Part shown: positions 8,339-16,771 of the stretch, in pieces
Layout of the letters: every line of letters begins with the position of its first letter
Numbering within the stretch: position 1 is the stretch's first letter
Source: Citrobacter telavivensis
GTDB taxonomy: Bacteria; Pseudomonadota; Gammaproteobacteria; Enterobacterales; Enterobacteriaceae
Direction: 5' to 3'
Assembly: GCA_009363175.1 (NCBI GenBank)
Contig: CP045205.1
Span: forward strand, 4,030,001 to 4,094,000
Length of the DNA stretch: 64,000 nt
The notes under the pieces: model-generated
Seen by the model: the letters and a program-made list of their open reading frames with translations, nothing else
What the model was told of the DNA's origin: nothing
The model's database searches: none
Translations under genes and position numbers: made by a program

Positions 8339-9628
8339 ATGACAACGGACGATATCACTTTTGATCAGCGCCACATTTGGCACCCCTACACCTCTATGAC
8401 GTCCCCGCTGCCGGTCTATCCCGTTGAACGGGCTGAAGGCTGCGAACTGATTTTATCCAGCGGTGAGCGCCTGATTGATGGCATGTCGTCATGGTGGGCC
8501 GCGATTCACGGCTACAATCACCCACAGCTCAATGCGGCGATGAAAACGCAGATTGACGCCATGTCACACGTGATGTTCGGTGGGATCACGCATGCCCCCG
8601 CCGTCAACCTGTGCCGTAAACTGGTCGCCATGACGCCCGCGACGCTTGAGTGCGTATTTCTCGCCGATTCCGGTTCCGTCGCGGTGGAAGTCGCGATGAA
8701 AATGGCGCTGCAATACTGGCAGGCGTTGGGTGAATCACGTCAGCGCTTCCTGACGTTCCGTAACGACTATCACGGCGATACTTTCGGCGCGATGTCGGTC
8801 TGCGATCCGGACAACTCCATGCACAGCCTGTGGAAGGGCTATCTGCCGGAAAACCTGTTTGCCCCTGCGCCGCAAAGCCGGATGGATGGCGAGTGGGATG
8901 AGCGTGACATGGTGGCCTTCGCGCGCCTGATGGCGGCGCATCGTCATGATATCGCGGCAGTTATTCTTGAGCCGATCGTCCAGGGAGCGGGCGGTATGCG
9001 CATGTACCATCCGGAGTGGCTGCGCCGTATCCGCAAAATGTGTAACCGGGAAGGCATTCTGCTGATTGCCGATGAAATCGCGACCGGATTTGGCCGCACG
9101 GGCAAACTGTTTGCCTGCGAACACGCCGGGATCGCGCCTGATATTCTGTGTCTGGGCAAAGCGCTGACCGGTGGGACGATGACCCTCTCCGCCACCCTGA
9201 CCACCCGCCAGGTGGCGGAAACCATCAGCGACGGCGAAGCGGGCTGTTTCATGCACGGCCCCACGTTTATGGGCAATCCGCTGGCCTGCGCGGTGGCAAC
9301 CGCCAGTCTGTCTCTGCTGGAATCCGGCGACTGGCAGGCACAGGTATCGGCCATTGAAACCCAACTCCGTCAGGAACTCGCCCCGGCGCGGACGTCGCCG
9401 TGGGTAGCGGATGTGCGCGTGCTGGGGGCGATCGGCGTGGTGGAAACGACGCATCCGGTCAACATGGCGGCTCTGCAAAAATTCTTTGTGCAACAGGGCG
9501 TGTGGATCCGTCCGTTTGGCAAGCTCATCTACCTGATGCCGCCGTATCTCATTAAGCCAGCGCAACTGCGCCGTCTGACACAGGCAGTGAACGACGCTGT
9601 GCGCGAAGAAACGTTTTTTAACGCATAA
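8339..9628 (+). CDS. bioA: BioA, adenosylmethionine-8-amino-7-oxononanoate aminotransferase
   Basis: PLP aminotransferase that uses SAM as amino donor to make 7,8-diaminopelargonate. The start at 8339 gives MTTDDITFDQRHIWHPYTSM and 429 residues, as in E. coli. Visible motifs are the class-III glycine-rich region (DSGSVAVEVAMKMA), the catalytic aspartate in LLIADEIATGFGRTG, and the PLP lysine in LCLGKALTGG. It is divergent from bioBFCD and shares bioO. Confidence 0.98.
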   Translation: MTTDDITFDQRHIWHPYTSMTSPLPVYPVERAEGCELILSSGERLIDGMSSWWAAIHGYNHPQLNAAMKTQIDAMSHVMFGGITHAPAVNLCRKLVAMTPATLECVFLADSGSVAVEVAMKMALQYWQALGESRQRFLTFRNDYHGDTFGAMSVCDPDNSMHSLWKGYLPENLFAPAPQSRMDGEWDERDMVAFARLMAAHRHDIAAVILEPIVQGAGGMRMYHPEWLRRIRKMCNREGILLIADEIATGFGRTGKLFACEHAGIAPDILCLGKALTGGTMTLSATLTTRQVAETISDGEAGCFMHGPTFMGNPLACAVATASLSLLESGDWQAQVSAIETQLRQELAPARTSPWVADVRVLGAIGVVETTHPVNMAALQKFFVQQGVWIRPFGKLIYLMPPYLIKPAQLRRLTQAVNDAVREETFFNA

Positions 9629-9686
9629 TTAACGGTAAGCTGTGGAGTTTCTGGCAACACTTTTTGGCAAGAATGAAGGAGAGTGC

Positions 9687-10163
9687 ATGAAATTAATCAG
9701 CAACGATCTGCGCGACGGGGAAAAGCTTCCCCAGCGCCATGTCTTCAACGGTATGGGCTATAACGGCGATAACCTTTCTCCGCATCTGGCCTGGGATGAG
9801 GTGCCTGCCGGAACGAAGAGTTTCGTGGTGACCTGTTTTGACCCGGATGCGCCAACCGGTTCCGGCTGGTGGCACTGGGTAGTGGCCAATATTCCAGCCG
9901 ACACCCGGGTGCTGCCGCAGGGCTTTGGCTCTGGCCTTGTCGCGCTGCCAGACGGCGTTATCCAGACGCGTACCGACTTCGGTAAAGCGGGCTACGGCGG
10001 CGCCGCGCCGCCAAAAGGGGAAACCCACCGCTATATCTTTACCGTTCACGCGCTGGATGTGGACAAGATTGACGTCGATGAAGGTGCCAGCGGCGCGATG
10101 GTAGGATTTAACGTCCATTTCCACTCGCTCGCCAGCGCGTCGATTACCGCGATGTTCAGTTGA
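9687..10163 (+). CDS. ybhB: YbhB, PEBP/RKIP-family protein
   Basis: Cytosolic phosphatidylethanolamine-binding-protein-like protein of 158 residues. The ligand-site signature is visible as FDPDAPTGSGWWHWVVANIP and the later PPKGETHRYIFTVHAL. The ATG at 9687 gives the E. coli length. It lies 58 bases after bioA and may be co-transcribed. Its ligand and physiological role are not known. In E. coli the lambda attachment site follows it; here the hut genes come first. Confidence 0.95.
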   Translation: MKLISNDLRDGEKLPQRHVFNGMGYNGDNLSPHLAWDEVPAGTKSFVVTCFDPDAPTGSGWWHWVVANIPADTRVLPQGFGSGLVALPDGVIQTRTDFGKAGYGGAAPPKGETHRYIFTVHALDVDKIDVDEGASGAMVGFNVHFHSLASASITAMFS

Positions 10164-10171
10164 TCGTGTTG

Positions 10172-10252
10172 TGCCGGATGACGACGCTCACGCGTCTTAT
10201 CCGGCCTACGGGAGGAATTTGTAGGCCGGATAAGCGTCAGCGCCATCCGGCG
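10172..10252. repeat. Paired REP elements (BIME) between ybhB and hutH
   Basis: Two inverted REP units (GCCGGATGACG...CTTATCCGGCCTACG, then GTAGGCCGGATAAGCG...GCCATCCGGC) lie between convergent ybhB and hutH and fill almost the whole gap. They may act as a bidirectional transcript end. Confidence 0.92.
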
Positions 10253-10256
10253 CTGT

Positions 10257-11777
10257 TCAAAGAAACTCCGGCACAAGCTGCAACAAGGTCCCCTGCGCAA
10301 GCAATTCTGTCGCACGCTCAATATCCGGGGCGAAGAAACGGTCCTGGGTATAATGCGCGACCTGCTCACGTAATGCGGTTCGCGCCTGCTCCAGTAGCGG
10401 ACTTGACGTTAACCCTTCGCGTAAATCGATCCCCTGACAGGCTGCCAGCCACTCGACGGCCAGTACGCCGCGAGTATTCGCCGCCATTTCCCACAACCTG
10501 CGTCCCGCCGCCGGTGCCATCGATACATGATCTTCCTGATTCGCCGACGTTGGCAGACTGTCCACGCTGTGCGGATGCGCCAGCGCTTTGTTCTCACTGG
10601 CGAGCGCTGCCGCCGTCACCTGGGCAATCATAAAGCCGGAATTCACCCCACCGTTTTTGACGAGGAAAGGCGGCAGTTGCGACATGTGTTTATCCATCAT
10701 CAGCGCAATACGGCGTTCGGAAAGCGCGCCTATCTCGGCAATGGCCAGCGCCAGATTATCCGCCGCCATCGCCACCGGTTCGGCATGGAAGTTACCGCCG
10801 GAGATGACGTCCCCCTGCTCAGCAAAAACCAGCGGGTTATCGGAGACCGCATTGGCTTCCGCCAGCAGCACGTCCATCACCTGGCGCATCTGCGTCAGGC
10901 ACGCGCCCATCACCTGCGGCTGACAGCGCAGAGAATACGGATCCTGCACCTTTTCACAATTGTGGTGTGACGCCGACAGCGCGCTGGTCTCCGTCAGTAC
11001 GTGGCGATACAGCGCCGCCGCGTCAATCTGCCCACGCTGCCCGCGCGCGGCGTGAATGCGCGCATCAAACGGGCGGCGTGACCCCAGCACCGCTTCGGTG
11101 GTTAACGATCCGCACACGATGGCGGACGCGAACAGCTCCTGCGCTTCAAACAGCCCGCGCAGCGCAAACGCCGTCGACGCCTGCGTGCCGTTAAGCAGCG
11201 CCAGCCCTTCTTTCGCCGCCAGCGTAATCGGCTCCAGCCCGGCTTTTTTTAACGCTTCCGTCGCGGGTAGCCATTCGCCCTGCCAGCGCGCCTTCCCTTC
11301 ACCTAACAGCGTGAGCGACATATGGGCCAGCGGCGCCAAATCACCTGATGCGCCCACCGACCCTTTCGCCGGAATGTGCGGCCAGACTTCGGCGTTAACC
11401 AGCGCAATCAGCGCGTCTATCACGCTAAGGCGAATGCCGGAGAAACCGCGCGCCAGGCTGTTTATCTTCAGCACCATGATCAGGCGCACCAGCGCGTCAT
11501 CTAACGCGTCGCCCACGCCTGCCGCATGCGACAGCACCAGCGAACGCTGCAGGTTTTGCAGATCGTCATCGGCAATGCGCGTTTGCGCCAGCAGGCCAAA
11601 ACCCGTGTTAATGCCGTAGGCCGTACGCCCTTCAGCGACAATCGTGTTGACGCAGGCCACGCTGGCGTTAATGCCGTCGATGGCGCTGGCGTCGAGGCTC
11701 AGTTTAACCGGCCGCTGCCAGACTTCGCGCAGCTGTGAAAAGCTCAGATGGCCCGGCGTTAAGGTCATGGTGTTCAT
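10257..11777 (-). CDS. hutH: HutH, histidine ammonia-lyase
   Basis: First step of histidine use: L-histidine to urocanate plus ammonia. The MIO prosthetic group forms from Ala-Ser-Gly at residues 143-145 within GSVGASGDLAPLAHM. The length is 506 residues from the ATG at 11777 (MNTMTLTPGHLSFSQ). A single base separates it from the hutU stop, so hutUH is one transcript. It is repressed through the HutC operator upstream of hutU. Confidence 0.98.
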   Translation of the reverse strand: MNTMTLTPGHLSFSQLREVWQRPVKLSLDASAIDGINASVACVNTIVAEGRTAYGINTGFGLLAQTRIADDDLQNLQRSLVLSHAAGVGDALDDALVRLIMVLKINSLARGFSGIRLSVIDALIALVNAEVWPHIPAKGSVGASGDLAPLAHMSLTLLGEGKARWQGEWLPATEALKKAGLEPITLAAKEGLALLNGTQASTAFALRGLFEAQELFASAIVCGSLTTEAVLGSRRPFDARIHAARGQRGQIDAAALYRHVLTETSALSASHHNCEKVQDPYSLRCQPQVMGACLTQMRQVMDVLLAEANAVSDNPLVFAEQGDVISGGNFHAEPVAMAADNLALAIAEIGALSERRIALMMDKHMSQLPPFLVKNGGVNSGFMIAQVTAAALASENKALAHPHSVDSLPTSANQEDHVSMAPAAGRRLWEMAANTRGVLAVEWLAACQGIDLREGLTSSPLLEQARTALREQVAHYTQDRFFAPDIERATELLAQGTLLQLVPEFL

Positions 11778-11778
11778 A

Positions 11779-13464
11779 TCAGCATTTCCCCTGCGTTGCC
11801 GCAACCATCGGTAGATTCAGACCTTGTTCCACAGCGCACTCCACGGCGATGTCGTAGCCCGCATCCGCATGACGCATCACGCCGGTCGCCGGATCGTTAT
11901 GCAGTACCCGGGCAATTCGCTCGGCCGCTTCATCGCTGCCGTCGCAGACAATGACCATCCCGGCGTGCTGTGAGAAGCCCATTCCTACGCCGCCGCCGTG
12001 GTGCAGCGATACCCAGGTGGCTCCGCTCGCCGTGTTGAGCAGCGCATTGAGCAGCGGCCAGTCGGACACCGCGTCAGAACCGTCGCGCATCGCCTCGGTT
12101 TCGCGGTTCGGACTGGCGACAGAGCCGGAATCCAGATGGTCGCGACCGATCACAATCGGTGCAGAGACTTCACCACTGCGCACCATTTCGTTGAACGCCA
12201 GGCCGAGTTTTTGCCGCCATTCAAGACCCACCCAGCAGATACGCGCTGGCAGCCCCTGGAAATTAATCCGCTCCCGCGCCATGTCCAGCCAGCGATGGAG
12301 GTGCTCGTCATCCGCCACAATCTCTTTCACTTTGGCATCGGTTTTATAAATATCCTGTGGATCGCCGGAAAGCGCCACCCAGCGGAACGGTCCGATGCCG
12401 CGACAGAACAGCGGGCGAATATAGGCCGGTACGAAGCCAGGAAAGGCAAAGGCGTTTTCCACACCCATCTCTTTTGCCATCTGACGGATATTGTTGCCGT
12501 AATCAAACGTAGGTACGCCCATGTCGTTGAACGCCAGCATGGCCTCGACGTGTTTCGCCATCGAACGCTTCGCTGCCTCTACGGTTCCCTGCGGATCGGA
12601 GAGCGCTTTCTGCTGATAGGTCTCCCAGTCCCAGCCGGAAGGCAGATAGCCATGCAAGGGATCGTGGGCGCTGGTCTGGTCGGTGACCATGTCCGGGCGT
12701 ACGCCGCGTTTCACCAGTTCGGGCACGACGTCCGCCGCATTGGCGCACAGGGCAATCGAAACGGCTTTGCCTTCGCGAGTATATTTTTCGATACGTGCCA
12801 GCGCGTCATCAAGGGACGTCGCCTGTTCATCGACATAGCGGGTGCGCAGGCGGAAATCGATGCGGCTCTGTTGACATTCAATGTTCAGGGAACAGGCGCC
12901 AGCCAGCGTTGCCGCCAACGGCTGCGCGCCCCCCATGCCGCCGAGTCCGGCGGTTAACACCCAGCGCCCGCGCAGATTGCCGTCGTAATGCTGGCGTCCC
13001 GCTTCAACAAACGTTTCATAGGTGCCCTGCACAATCCCCTGACTACCGATATAGATCCAGCTTCCAGCCGTCATCTGGCCGTACATCGCCAGCCCTTTTG
13101 CATCCAGTTCGTTGAAATGCTCCCAGGTCGCCCAGTGCGGAACGAGGTTGGAGTTGGCGATGAGCACGCGCGGGGCGTTCTGATGGGTTCTGAATACGCC
13201 AACCGGTTTGCCGGACTGAACCAGCAGCGTTTCATCCGCTTCCAGTTGAGTCAGGGCATTGACAATCGCGTCATAGCACTCCCAGTTACGGGCCGCGCGC
13301 CCTATACCGCCGTACACCACCAGCTCATGCGGGTTTTCGGCGACGTCGGGATCCAGGTTATTCATCAACATGCGCAGCGGCGCTTCGGTCAGCCAGGATT
13401 TGGCCGTCAGCGTTGTCCCTCGCGGGGCGCGGATATCTTGCTGGCGATACTTGCTATGAGACAT
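11779..13464 (-). CDS. hutU: HutU, urocanate hydratase
   Basis: NAD-dependent hydratase (urocanase) that turns urocanate into imidazolone propionate. It has 561 residues, typical of the family. The NAD-binding glycine motif is seen in LTAGLGGMGGAQP, and HHGGGVGMGFSQHAGM is the conserved late block. It is the first gene of hutUH. Its upstream region carries a hairpin and a HutC-like operator. Confidence 0.98.
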   Translation of the reverse strand: MSHSKYRQQDIRAPRGTTLTAKSWLTEAPLRMLMNNLDPDVAENPHELVVYGGIGRAARNWECYDAIVNALTQLEADETLLVQSGKPVGVFRTHQNAPRVLIANSNLVPHWATWEHFNELDAKGLAMYGQMTAGSWIYIGSQGIVQGTYETFVEAGRQHYDGNLRGRWVLTAGLGGMGGAQPLAATLAGACSLNIECQQSRIDFRLRTRYVDEQATSLDDALARIEKYTREGKAVSIALCANAADVVPELVKRGVRPDMVTDQTSAHDPLHGYLPSGWDWETYQQKALSDPQGTVEAAKRSMAKHVEAMLAFNDMGVPTFDYGNNIRQMAKEMGVENAFAFPGFVPAYIRPLFCRGIGPFRWVALSGDPQDIYKTDAKVKEIVADDEHLHRWLDMARERINFQGLPARICWVGLEWRQKLGLAFNEMVRSGEVSAPIVIGRDHLDSGSVASPNRETEAMRDGSDAVSDWPLLNALLNTASGATWVSLHHGGGVGMGFSQHAGMVIVCDGSDEAAERIARVLHNDPATGVMRHADAGYDIAVECAVEQGLNLPMVAATQGKC

Positions 13465-13485
13465 AACAACGACTCCTCACGGACG

Positions 13486-13508
13486 TGCCGGATACTGTTT
13501 ATCCGGCA
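13486..13508 (-). other. Hairpin in the hutU leader
   Basis: Inverted repeat TGCCGGATA...TATCCGGCA with a 5-base loop, 22 bases upstream of the hutU ATG and directly before its GAGGAG ribosome site. It resembles half a REP unit. It may protect the 5' end of the message or affect translation; function is inferred only. Confidence 0.6.
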
Positions 13509-13541
13509 TAATGGAATGATCGGGTGTGAGGTAAATATATA

Positions 13542-13557
13542 CTTGTCTATACAAGAC
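13542..13557. promoter_or_regulatory. HutC operator upstream of hutU
   Basis: CTTGTCTATACAAGAC contains a near-perfect palindrome around CTTGTCTATACAAG. A related TTGTATAGACA motif precedes hutI. GntR-type HutC proteins bind such TGTATAGACA/TGTCTATACA sites, and urocanate relieves repression. Confidence 0.75.
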
Positions 13558-13635
13558 ATAACAAGGCAGTAATTAACAAAAAAGATACATTTTTGTTATA
13601 TTGCGTCAGCAATCACGCTTTTCAGTTCGCGTGAT

Positions 13636-14361
13636 TCAGGAGGAGAAATGGCCCTGCAACCGGTAGCGAGACCCCGGGAAGAGCAGTCGCGCATGGGAAA
13701 CGATCTGCGTGGCGGACCAGGTGGTACGACGAATCAGCAGACAAGGATCGGTCTCGCCAATATCCAGTAAGGCACACTCTTGCGCCGTAGCGCGCACTGC
13801 TTCAACAATGTGCTCCCCTTCCGTCAGCGGGGCAATCAACGACAGATAGGCATGTGGCGTGGTCTGACTGTAATCCTGCGCCAGATACGCCGGGACAATG
13901 TCGGCATTCACACAGCGATCTTCTATCTGTACCGGCTGGTCGTTTTCAAAATGCACCATCACAGAGTGGAAAATCGTCGTCCCTTCACTGACCTTCAGCA
14001 CCGCCGCCTGTCGCGCATTGGCCGGTTTTTTTTCCAGAATCAGCACCTCGCAGTGATGCCGATGCCCCCGGGAGGCGATTTCGTCGGCAATACTGCGAAT
14101 TTCAAACAGTGCAGACTGGCCTTTCGGCTCCGCGACAAAGGTTCCCACCCCCTGCAGGCGCACCAGCATCCCTTCGTCGGTCAGTTCGCGCAGCGCCCGG
14201 TTGATGGTCATCCGACTGAAGCCGTACTGCGCCACCAGCTCCGCCTCCGACGGAATGCGATCGTGCGGCTGCCAGACGCCGCTGGCGATCTTTTCGCTAA
14301 TCTCGCGTTTAACCGTCTCATAAAACGGCGCGGGAGCAGAACGAGGGCGAGAGAGTGTCAT
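13636..14361 (-). CDS. hutC: HutC, GntR/HutC-family histidine utilisation repressor
   Basis: Transcriptional repressor of the hut operons with urocanate as the expected inducer. The 241 residues comprise an N-terminal winged helix (about residues 10-78; PSEAELVAQYGFSRMTINRALRELTDEG) and a C-terminal UTRA ligand domain. It follows hutG by 25 bases in the hutIGC operon, so it is probably autoregulated through the site before hutI. The repressor gene inside the operon is the arrangement known from Klebsiella and Salmonella. Confidence 0.96.
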   Translation of the reverse strand: MTLSRPRSAPAPFYETVKREISEKIASGVWQPHDRIPSEAELVAQYGFSRMTINRALRELTDEGMLVRLQGVGTFVAEPKGQSALFEIRSIADEIASRGHRHHCEVLILEKKPANARQAAVLKVSEGTTIFHSVMVHFENDQPVQIEDRCVNADIVPAYLAQDYSQTTPHAYLSLIAPLTEGEHIVEAVRATAQECALLDIGETDPCLLIRRTTWSATQIVSHARLLFPGSRYRLQGHFSS

Positions 14362-14386
14362 GGGAATGTTTTACCTTATCAATCGA

Positions 14387-15328
14387 TTACTGCCACCAAT
14401 GGGCGATTTGCCAGCCAAGCCGCGCAGCCACGCGTGCCGACCTGCCATCATTATCAAAGCGAGGATTAAATTCAACCATATCCACCGCCTGGAGCTTACC
14501 GCTGCGACAAATAGGCTCAATCACCGTCAGCAGGGTCGCCAAGGGCACGCCCAGCGCCGCCGGAGCCGACACCGCGGGCATCTCGGCAACAGGCAGTACG
14601 TCGAGATCGACCGTCAGATAGAGTTTATCTACCTCGCTGATAAACGCCGCCAGCTGGGCGTGGGCTTCGCTGCACTGCAAATCTTCAACCACCAGCACGT
14701 TGCGCTTTTGCGCCTCATCCCACAGCGCCTGAGTATTTGCCGCCCGACTGACGCCGATGCAGGCGTAGCGGAACTCGCGCTGCTGCTGGTCGCAAAGCTG
14801 TGCCAGTTGGCGAAACGGCGTACCGGAAGTCGCCCGCCCGGCGTTGCGCAGATCCAGATGTGCGTCGAGGTTAACGATCCCTACCCGCTCGCCGGGGAAC
14901 GCGTCGAAAATACCCGCCCCGTGGCCGAATGCCGTCTCATGTCCGCCGCCAAGAACGAAGGTGCGCATCCCGGCCTGATGACATCGAGAGACCGCATCAC
15001 GCAGCGCCTGTTGCGCCCCTTCCAGATCCGCCGTCGGGGCCAGTAGATTCCCCATATCCACCAGTCGCTCATGCCCCGCGTGGCTCGCCAGGTTCGCCAG
15101 CGCACAACGCAGCGCGTCAGGCGCGCCGGCGGCACCAGGACGCCCTTGATTACGCTTAACCCCCTCATCGCAGGCAAAGCCGAGCAGCGCTATTTTGTCG
15201 CGATAATGCTCTGGCGAAAACGTCTGGCTGCGCGCTGTGGTCTGAAACAGACGCAGCGCGTTTGCGGCTTCACCGCTGTCATCTCGCCCCTGCCACAGAT
15301 CAGGGGCAGCAGCTTCCCATTGCGTCAT
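14387..15328 (-). CDS. hutG: HutG, formimidoylglutamase
   Basis: Arginase-family hydrolase that splits N-formimidoyl-L-glutamate into glutamate and formamide, the last hut step. Metal ligands are visible in GGGH (127-130), DAHLD (155-159) and DLD (241-243). It has 313 residues. Its ATG overlaps the hutI stop by 4 bases. The glutamate produced could feed the glutamate mutase pathway encoded further along this window, though they are 40 kb apart. Confidence 0.97.
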   Translation of the reverse strand: MTQWEAAAPDLWQGRDDSGEAANALRLFQTTARSQTFSPEHYRDKIALLGFACDEGVKRNQGRPGAAGAPDALRCALANLASHAGHERLVDMGNLLAPTADLEGAQQALRDAVSRCHQAGMRTFVLGGGHETAFGHGAGIFDAFPGERVGIVNLDAHLDLRNAGRATSGTPFRQLAQLCDQQQREFRYACIGVSRAANTQALWDEAQKRNVLVVEDLQCSEAHAQLAAFISEVDKLYLTVDLDVLPVAEMPAVSAPAALGVPLATLLTVIEPICRSGKLQAVDMVEFNPRFDNDGRSARVAARLGWQIAHWWQ

Positions 15329-16548
15329 GTCATTTCTCCTCGAAATATGCGTTGATACAGCGGGTTGCGCCCTGGTTCATAGAGGATCTCCACCGGGTTT
15401 TGCGCATCCCAGACGTTAAAATCGGCAACGTAGCCCGCTTTTAGTTGTCCGTGCGTCGTCTGGCGTCCCAGCGCCTGAGCGGCATGACGGGTAACGCCCG
15501 CCCACGCCTCTTCCGGTGTCAGTCCAAACTGAACGCAGGCCATGTTCATCGCCAGGTGCAGGCTGATAAAGGGACTGGTGCCGGGATTGAAATCGGTCGC
15601 TACGGCCATTGGGATCTGGTAGCGACGCAGCAATTCAACGGGCGGACGCTGTGTCTCTTTCAGAAAATAAAACGCCCCCGGAAGCAGTACGCCAACGGTG
15701 CCGCTGTGACGCATCGCCGCCACGCCTGCTTCATCAAGATATTCAATGTGATCCGCAGAAAGCCCGTGATAGCGACTGACCAGTTGCGTCCCGCCAAGCA
15801 GAGACAATTGCTCAACATGCCCTTTGACCGGGATGCCTGCCGCCTGCGCCGCGTGCAGTACCCGCTCGCTCTGGGCCAGGGTAAACCCTACGCTCTCGCA
15901 AAACAGATCGACCGCTTCAAACAGCCCCCTTTCCCATAACTGCGGCAGTATCGTTTCGCAGACGTGGGTGATATAACCGTCAGGATTGTCCCGATATTCA
16001 ACCGGTACGGCATGCGCCGCCAGCAGCGTGGGGCTGATTTCGATGAGATTCTCTTCGGCCAGGCGGGCCGCAACGCGCAGCATCTTTTCTTCTGCTGCCA
16101 CATTCAGACCGTAGCCGGATTTCACTTCCAACAGGGTCACGCCCTCGCGTATCAGACGCGCGATCCGCGCCTGTGCAGAGGCAAAGAGCGTCTCCTCTGT
16201 TGCGGCACGCGTTGCCGACACGGTAGCGTTAATACCACCGCCCTGCGCGCTGATCTGCTGGTAAGAGACACCGTTCAGCCGTTGTTCCCACTCGCTGGCG
16301 CGGTTGCCGCCAAACACCAGATGCGTGTGGCAGTCAATCAGTCCGGGCGTCACCAGACGCCCCTGCAGGTCATGCGTATTGGCGTGCGCTGTCGGGAGTG
16401 ATGTCTCCGGCACAATCGCCAGCACGCGCCCCTCGCGGATAATCAACGCATGACGGTCCAGCATGCCATACGGCGTCGGCTGCTCCGGGTCGAGCGTCGC
16501 CAGACGAAGGTTTCGCCAGAGCGTATCATCAGGTAACAGGTGTTGCAT
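15325..16548 (-). CDS. hutI: HutI, imidazolonepropionase
   Basis: Amidohydrolase that opens the imidazolone ring to N-formimidoyl-glutamate. The metal-binding HTH is at residues 74-76 (GLIDCHTHLVFGGNR), and ATDFNPGTSP is near the C-terminal part. I chose the ATG at 16548 (MQHLLPDDTLWRNLRL, 407 residues). The longer upstream reading would run through the operator region. It is first in hutIGC. Confidence 0.96.
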   Translation of the reverse strand: MQHLLPDDTLWRNLRLATLDPEQPTPYGMLDRHALIIREGRVLAIVPETSLPTAHANTHDLQGRLVTPGLIDCHTHLVFGGNRASEWEQRLNGVSYQQISAQGGGINATVSATRAATEETLFASAQARIARLIREGVTLLEVKSGYGLNVAAEEKMLRVAARLAEENLIEISPTLLAAHAVPVEYRDNPDGYITHVCETILPQLWERGLFEAVDLFCESVGFTLAQSERVLHAAQAAGIPVKGHVEQLSLLGGTQLVSRYHGLSADHIEYLDEAGVAAMRHSGTVGVLLPGAFYFLKETQRPPVELLRRYQIPMAVATDFNPGTSPFISLHLAMNMACVQFGLTPEEAWAGVTRHAAQALGRQTTHGQLKAGYVADFNVWDAQNPVEILYEPGRNPLYQRIFRGEMT

Positions 16549-16558
16549 GCCCTCTCCC

Positions 16559-16581
16559 ACTTGTCTTAGGTTGTATAGACA
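16559..16581. promoter_or_regulatory. HutC operator upstream of hutI
   Basis: ACTTGTCTTAGGTTGTATAGACA, 10 bases upstream of the hutI start, contains the TTGTATAGACA motif. It is the reverse complement of the core TGTCTATACAA found before hutU, as expected for two operons under one repressor. Confidence 0.7.
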
Positions 16582-16719
16582 TTTATTTGAGATCGCGCGC
16601 GGGAAGTCAATCATCCAGGGCAAAAATGTTACTTAATTGTGACGTTCGCGGTATCAGGATCCGCGAGGAGTGGTTTAAAAAACAACTTTTTAGCTTTTCG
16701 CCTTCCCGTTTTGCTCAAC

Positions 16720-16734
16720 TTAGTATAAAAAAGC
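16720..16734 (-). other. Phage lambda attB core sequence
   Basis: The reverse strand reads GCTTTTTTATACTAA, identical to the 15-bp lambda core, flanked by GCCT and GTTGAGC much as in the E. coli attB. In E. coli it lies between ybhB and ybhC; here it is between hutI and ybhC. No prophage is integrated, since the core occurs once and no phage genes are nearby. Confidence 0.9.
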
Positions 16735-16771
16735 AGGCTTCAATGGATACTTTTATAGCCCGGAGCAACTC

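Noticed and set aside
7345..9565. Long antisense reading frames over bioB and bioA (291 and 276 codons)
   Set aside because: They mirror strongly conserved genes and show no family motif.
11998..12957. 319-codon reading frame opposite hutU
   Set aside because: Antisense to hutU with low-complexity, arginine-rich residues; no ribosome site.
16549..16771. Possible prophage remnant at the lambda attachment site
   Set aside because: Only one core copy and no integrase or phage genes nearby; it is an empty site.
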